Below the pieces are notes generated by a model. It had not been told where the DNA came from, did not search any database, and saw only the letters and a list, made by a program, of their open reading frames with translations. Shown here one piece after another: positions 63,197 through 64,000 of a DNA stretch of 64,000 nucleotides; position 1 is the first letter of the stretch, and every line of letters begins with the position of its first letter. This DNA comes from Strigamia acuminata (taxonomy: Eukaryota; Arthropoda; Chilopoda; Geophilomorpha; Linotaeniidae), in NCBI GenBank assembly GCA_949358305.1, contig OX442314.1, forward strand, positions 47,872,581-47,936,580, given 5' to 3'. Made by a program: the position numbers and the translations under genes.

Positions 63197-63523
63197 ATGC
63201 CAAAACACGTTTATTCCAACTTAGCACTTCCACCATGGAAAAGAATTGATAAAAAACAATTACCTAAGCAAATTGCTGACTACTTAATTCGCCACAAATT
63301 AGATATTTCGGCATTAAATTCCACTGGTGCTACAGAAAACAGTTTATGGGCCAAAATAATATCCGAATTCGGTGAAATTGGAAATCACCGTAAAAATCGT
63401 CTGTGGCTGTGGAACCAGTGTAAAAAAAATTTAAAATCTATTACCAGTCAGTACAACACCATAACAAATCAAACAGGTGGCTCCGACGATGACCAGGTGC
63501 GGCTAAATGACGCCCCAACATAA
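63197..63523 (+). CDS. Domain A family copy joined to a short ORF3 piece (108 aa)
   Basis: MPKHVYSNLALPPWKRID, then LPKQIADYLIRHKLDIS, LWAKIISEFGEIGNHRKNR, and in frame KSITSQYNTITNQTGGSDDD, DQVRLNDAPT, stop. The upstream sequence gtggtgaaaatatccagaca and the join to ORF3 are shared with the copy at 61583, so one is a duplicate of the other, 1.6 kb apart. The function of domain A is unknown; its basic NHRKNRLWLWNQCK end could bind nucleic acid. Confidence 0.55.
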   Translation: MPKHVYSNLALPPWKRIDKKQLPKQIADYLIRHKLDISALNSTGATENSLWAKIISEFGEIGNHRKNRLWLWNQCKKNLKSITSQYNTITNQTGGSDDDQVRLNDAPT

Positions 63524-63664
63524 AAAGAGGGAGTTGTCATGACAACTGATGTGCCTGCTAGTATAAACATAACCACAGAAACTAAGTTTTTAAAGAACTT
63601 AAACGAAGTTATTTTAAATTATTAATTACGAATATATTTAGTAATTATTTTAATCTTTCTTAGA

Positions 63665-63987
63665 TTAACCCAAGTCCAGAACCACCGGCACCACGATTCG
63701 GCTCAGTGGCTATGGCAAGCCGTGTTGCGACCACTTCAGGTTACATCACGTCCCGAAGGATTCGAAAGGTCGCCGCTCAAGTTGCCGCAGAACGCCAACT
63801 TGTTGCAGAGCACGAAGCTCGCGAATCCCTTCCTTTCTACGAAGAGGAAGTTATTAGGACCCCATCTCCGCGTATGTCTTCCCCGAAAGAAGATATCCCA
63901 GTCCCTGGACCAGACTGGATTGTTGAGTCTGATGACAAAACCACGGAGCAGGATGCTCACGCGTTTCCTGGTGGAGCCAGCGAGTAG
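63665..63987 (+). CDS. Exon of an unrecognised protein
   Basis: Opens after an acceptor (ttaatctttcttag) and ends in a stop at 63985. It encodes a Pro-rich start, a basic helix (RRIRKVAAQVAAERQLVAEHEA) and an acidic Ser/Pro-rich end (RTPSPRMSSPKEDIPVPGPDW). Possibly a Gag-like or host linker region. The start codon lies in an earlier exon or at the ATG 63706. Confidence 0.35.
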
Positions 63988-64000
63988 GACACTTCCGCAC

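Overview
This window is nuclear DNA of an invertebrate animal. It has spliced genes with short introns, Ty3/gypsy, Ty1/copia, MULE and Tc1-like transposons, a parvovirus-like endogenous viral fragment, minisatellites and one 200-base assembly gap. A crustacean or other arthropod is the best guess from the transposon mix, but nothing in the sequence fixes the taxon. Most of the coding capacity belongs to transposable elements.

Layout. 1-2.7 kb: a 21-bp coding minisatellite running into a broken Ty1/copia RT-RNase H, then a decayed MULE transposase ending in a SWIM zinc finger. 3.7-6.6 kb: an unrecognised Cys/His-containing ORF, a decayed multi-exon gene and a gag relic. 7339-18164: a full-length, apparently young Ty3/gypsy element on the minus strand, with 623-bp LTRs, ACAT target duplication, gag, pol in the -1 frame behind a textbook frameshift signal, and a third zinc-cluster ORF. 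18.2-21.4 kb: exon-like host fragments, including a four-exon gene with a BEN-like end. 21666-26418: a second minus-strand Ty3/gypsy element with 333-bp LTRs and TTAA target duplication, in which the integrase core is deleted. 26.8-30.4 kb: a Tc1-like relic and a broken zinc-knuckle polyprotein. 32.4-33.3 kb: the endogenous parvovirus-like NS1 helicase. 33.6-39 kb: gap, microsatellites, hairpins and an intact five-exon gene of 307 codons on the minus strand. 38.9-42.9 kb: foldback DNA, ending in a 2.7-kb CpG-rich nested palindrome made of 56-bp hairpin units. 43.7-51.5 kb: a third Ty3/gypsy element (plus strand, three zinc knuckles, pol broken by one stop and two frameshifts). 51.7-64 kb: repeated fragments of two protein families I do not recognise, called here 'ORF3' and 'domain A', mixed with gag relics, minisatellites and exon fragments.

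How it fits together. The 51.7-62.2 kb region holds four copies of ORF3. One follows the pol of the third Ty3 element, another lies next to a gag relic of the same family, and two have a TATA box exactly 55 bp upstream of their ATG. The simplest reading is a Ty3/gypsy lineage carrying an extra downstream gene with its own promoter. One ORF3 copy has exchanged its N-terminal half for domain A. Together with the nested palindrome at 40.2-42.9 kb, this is the most novel-looking content here.
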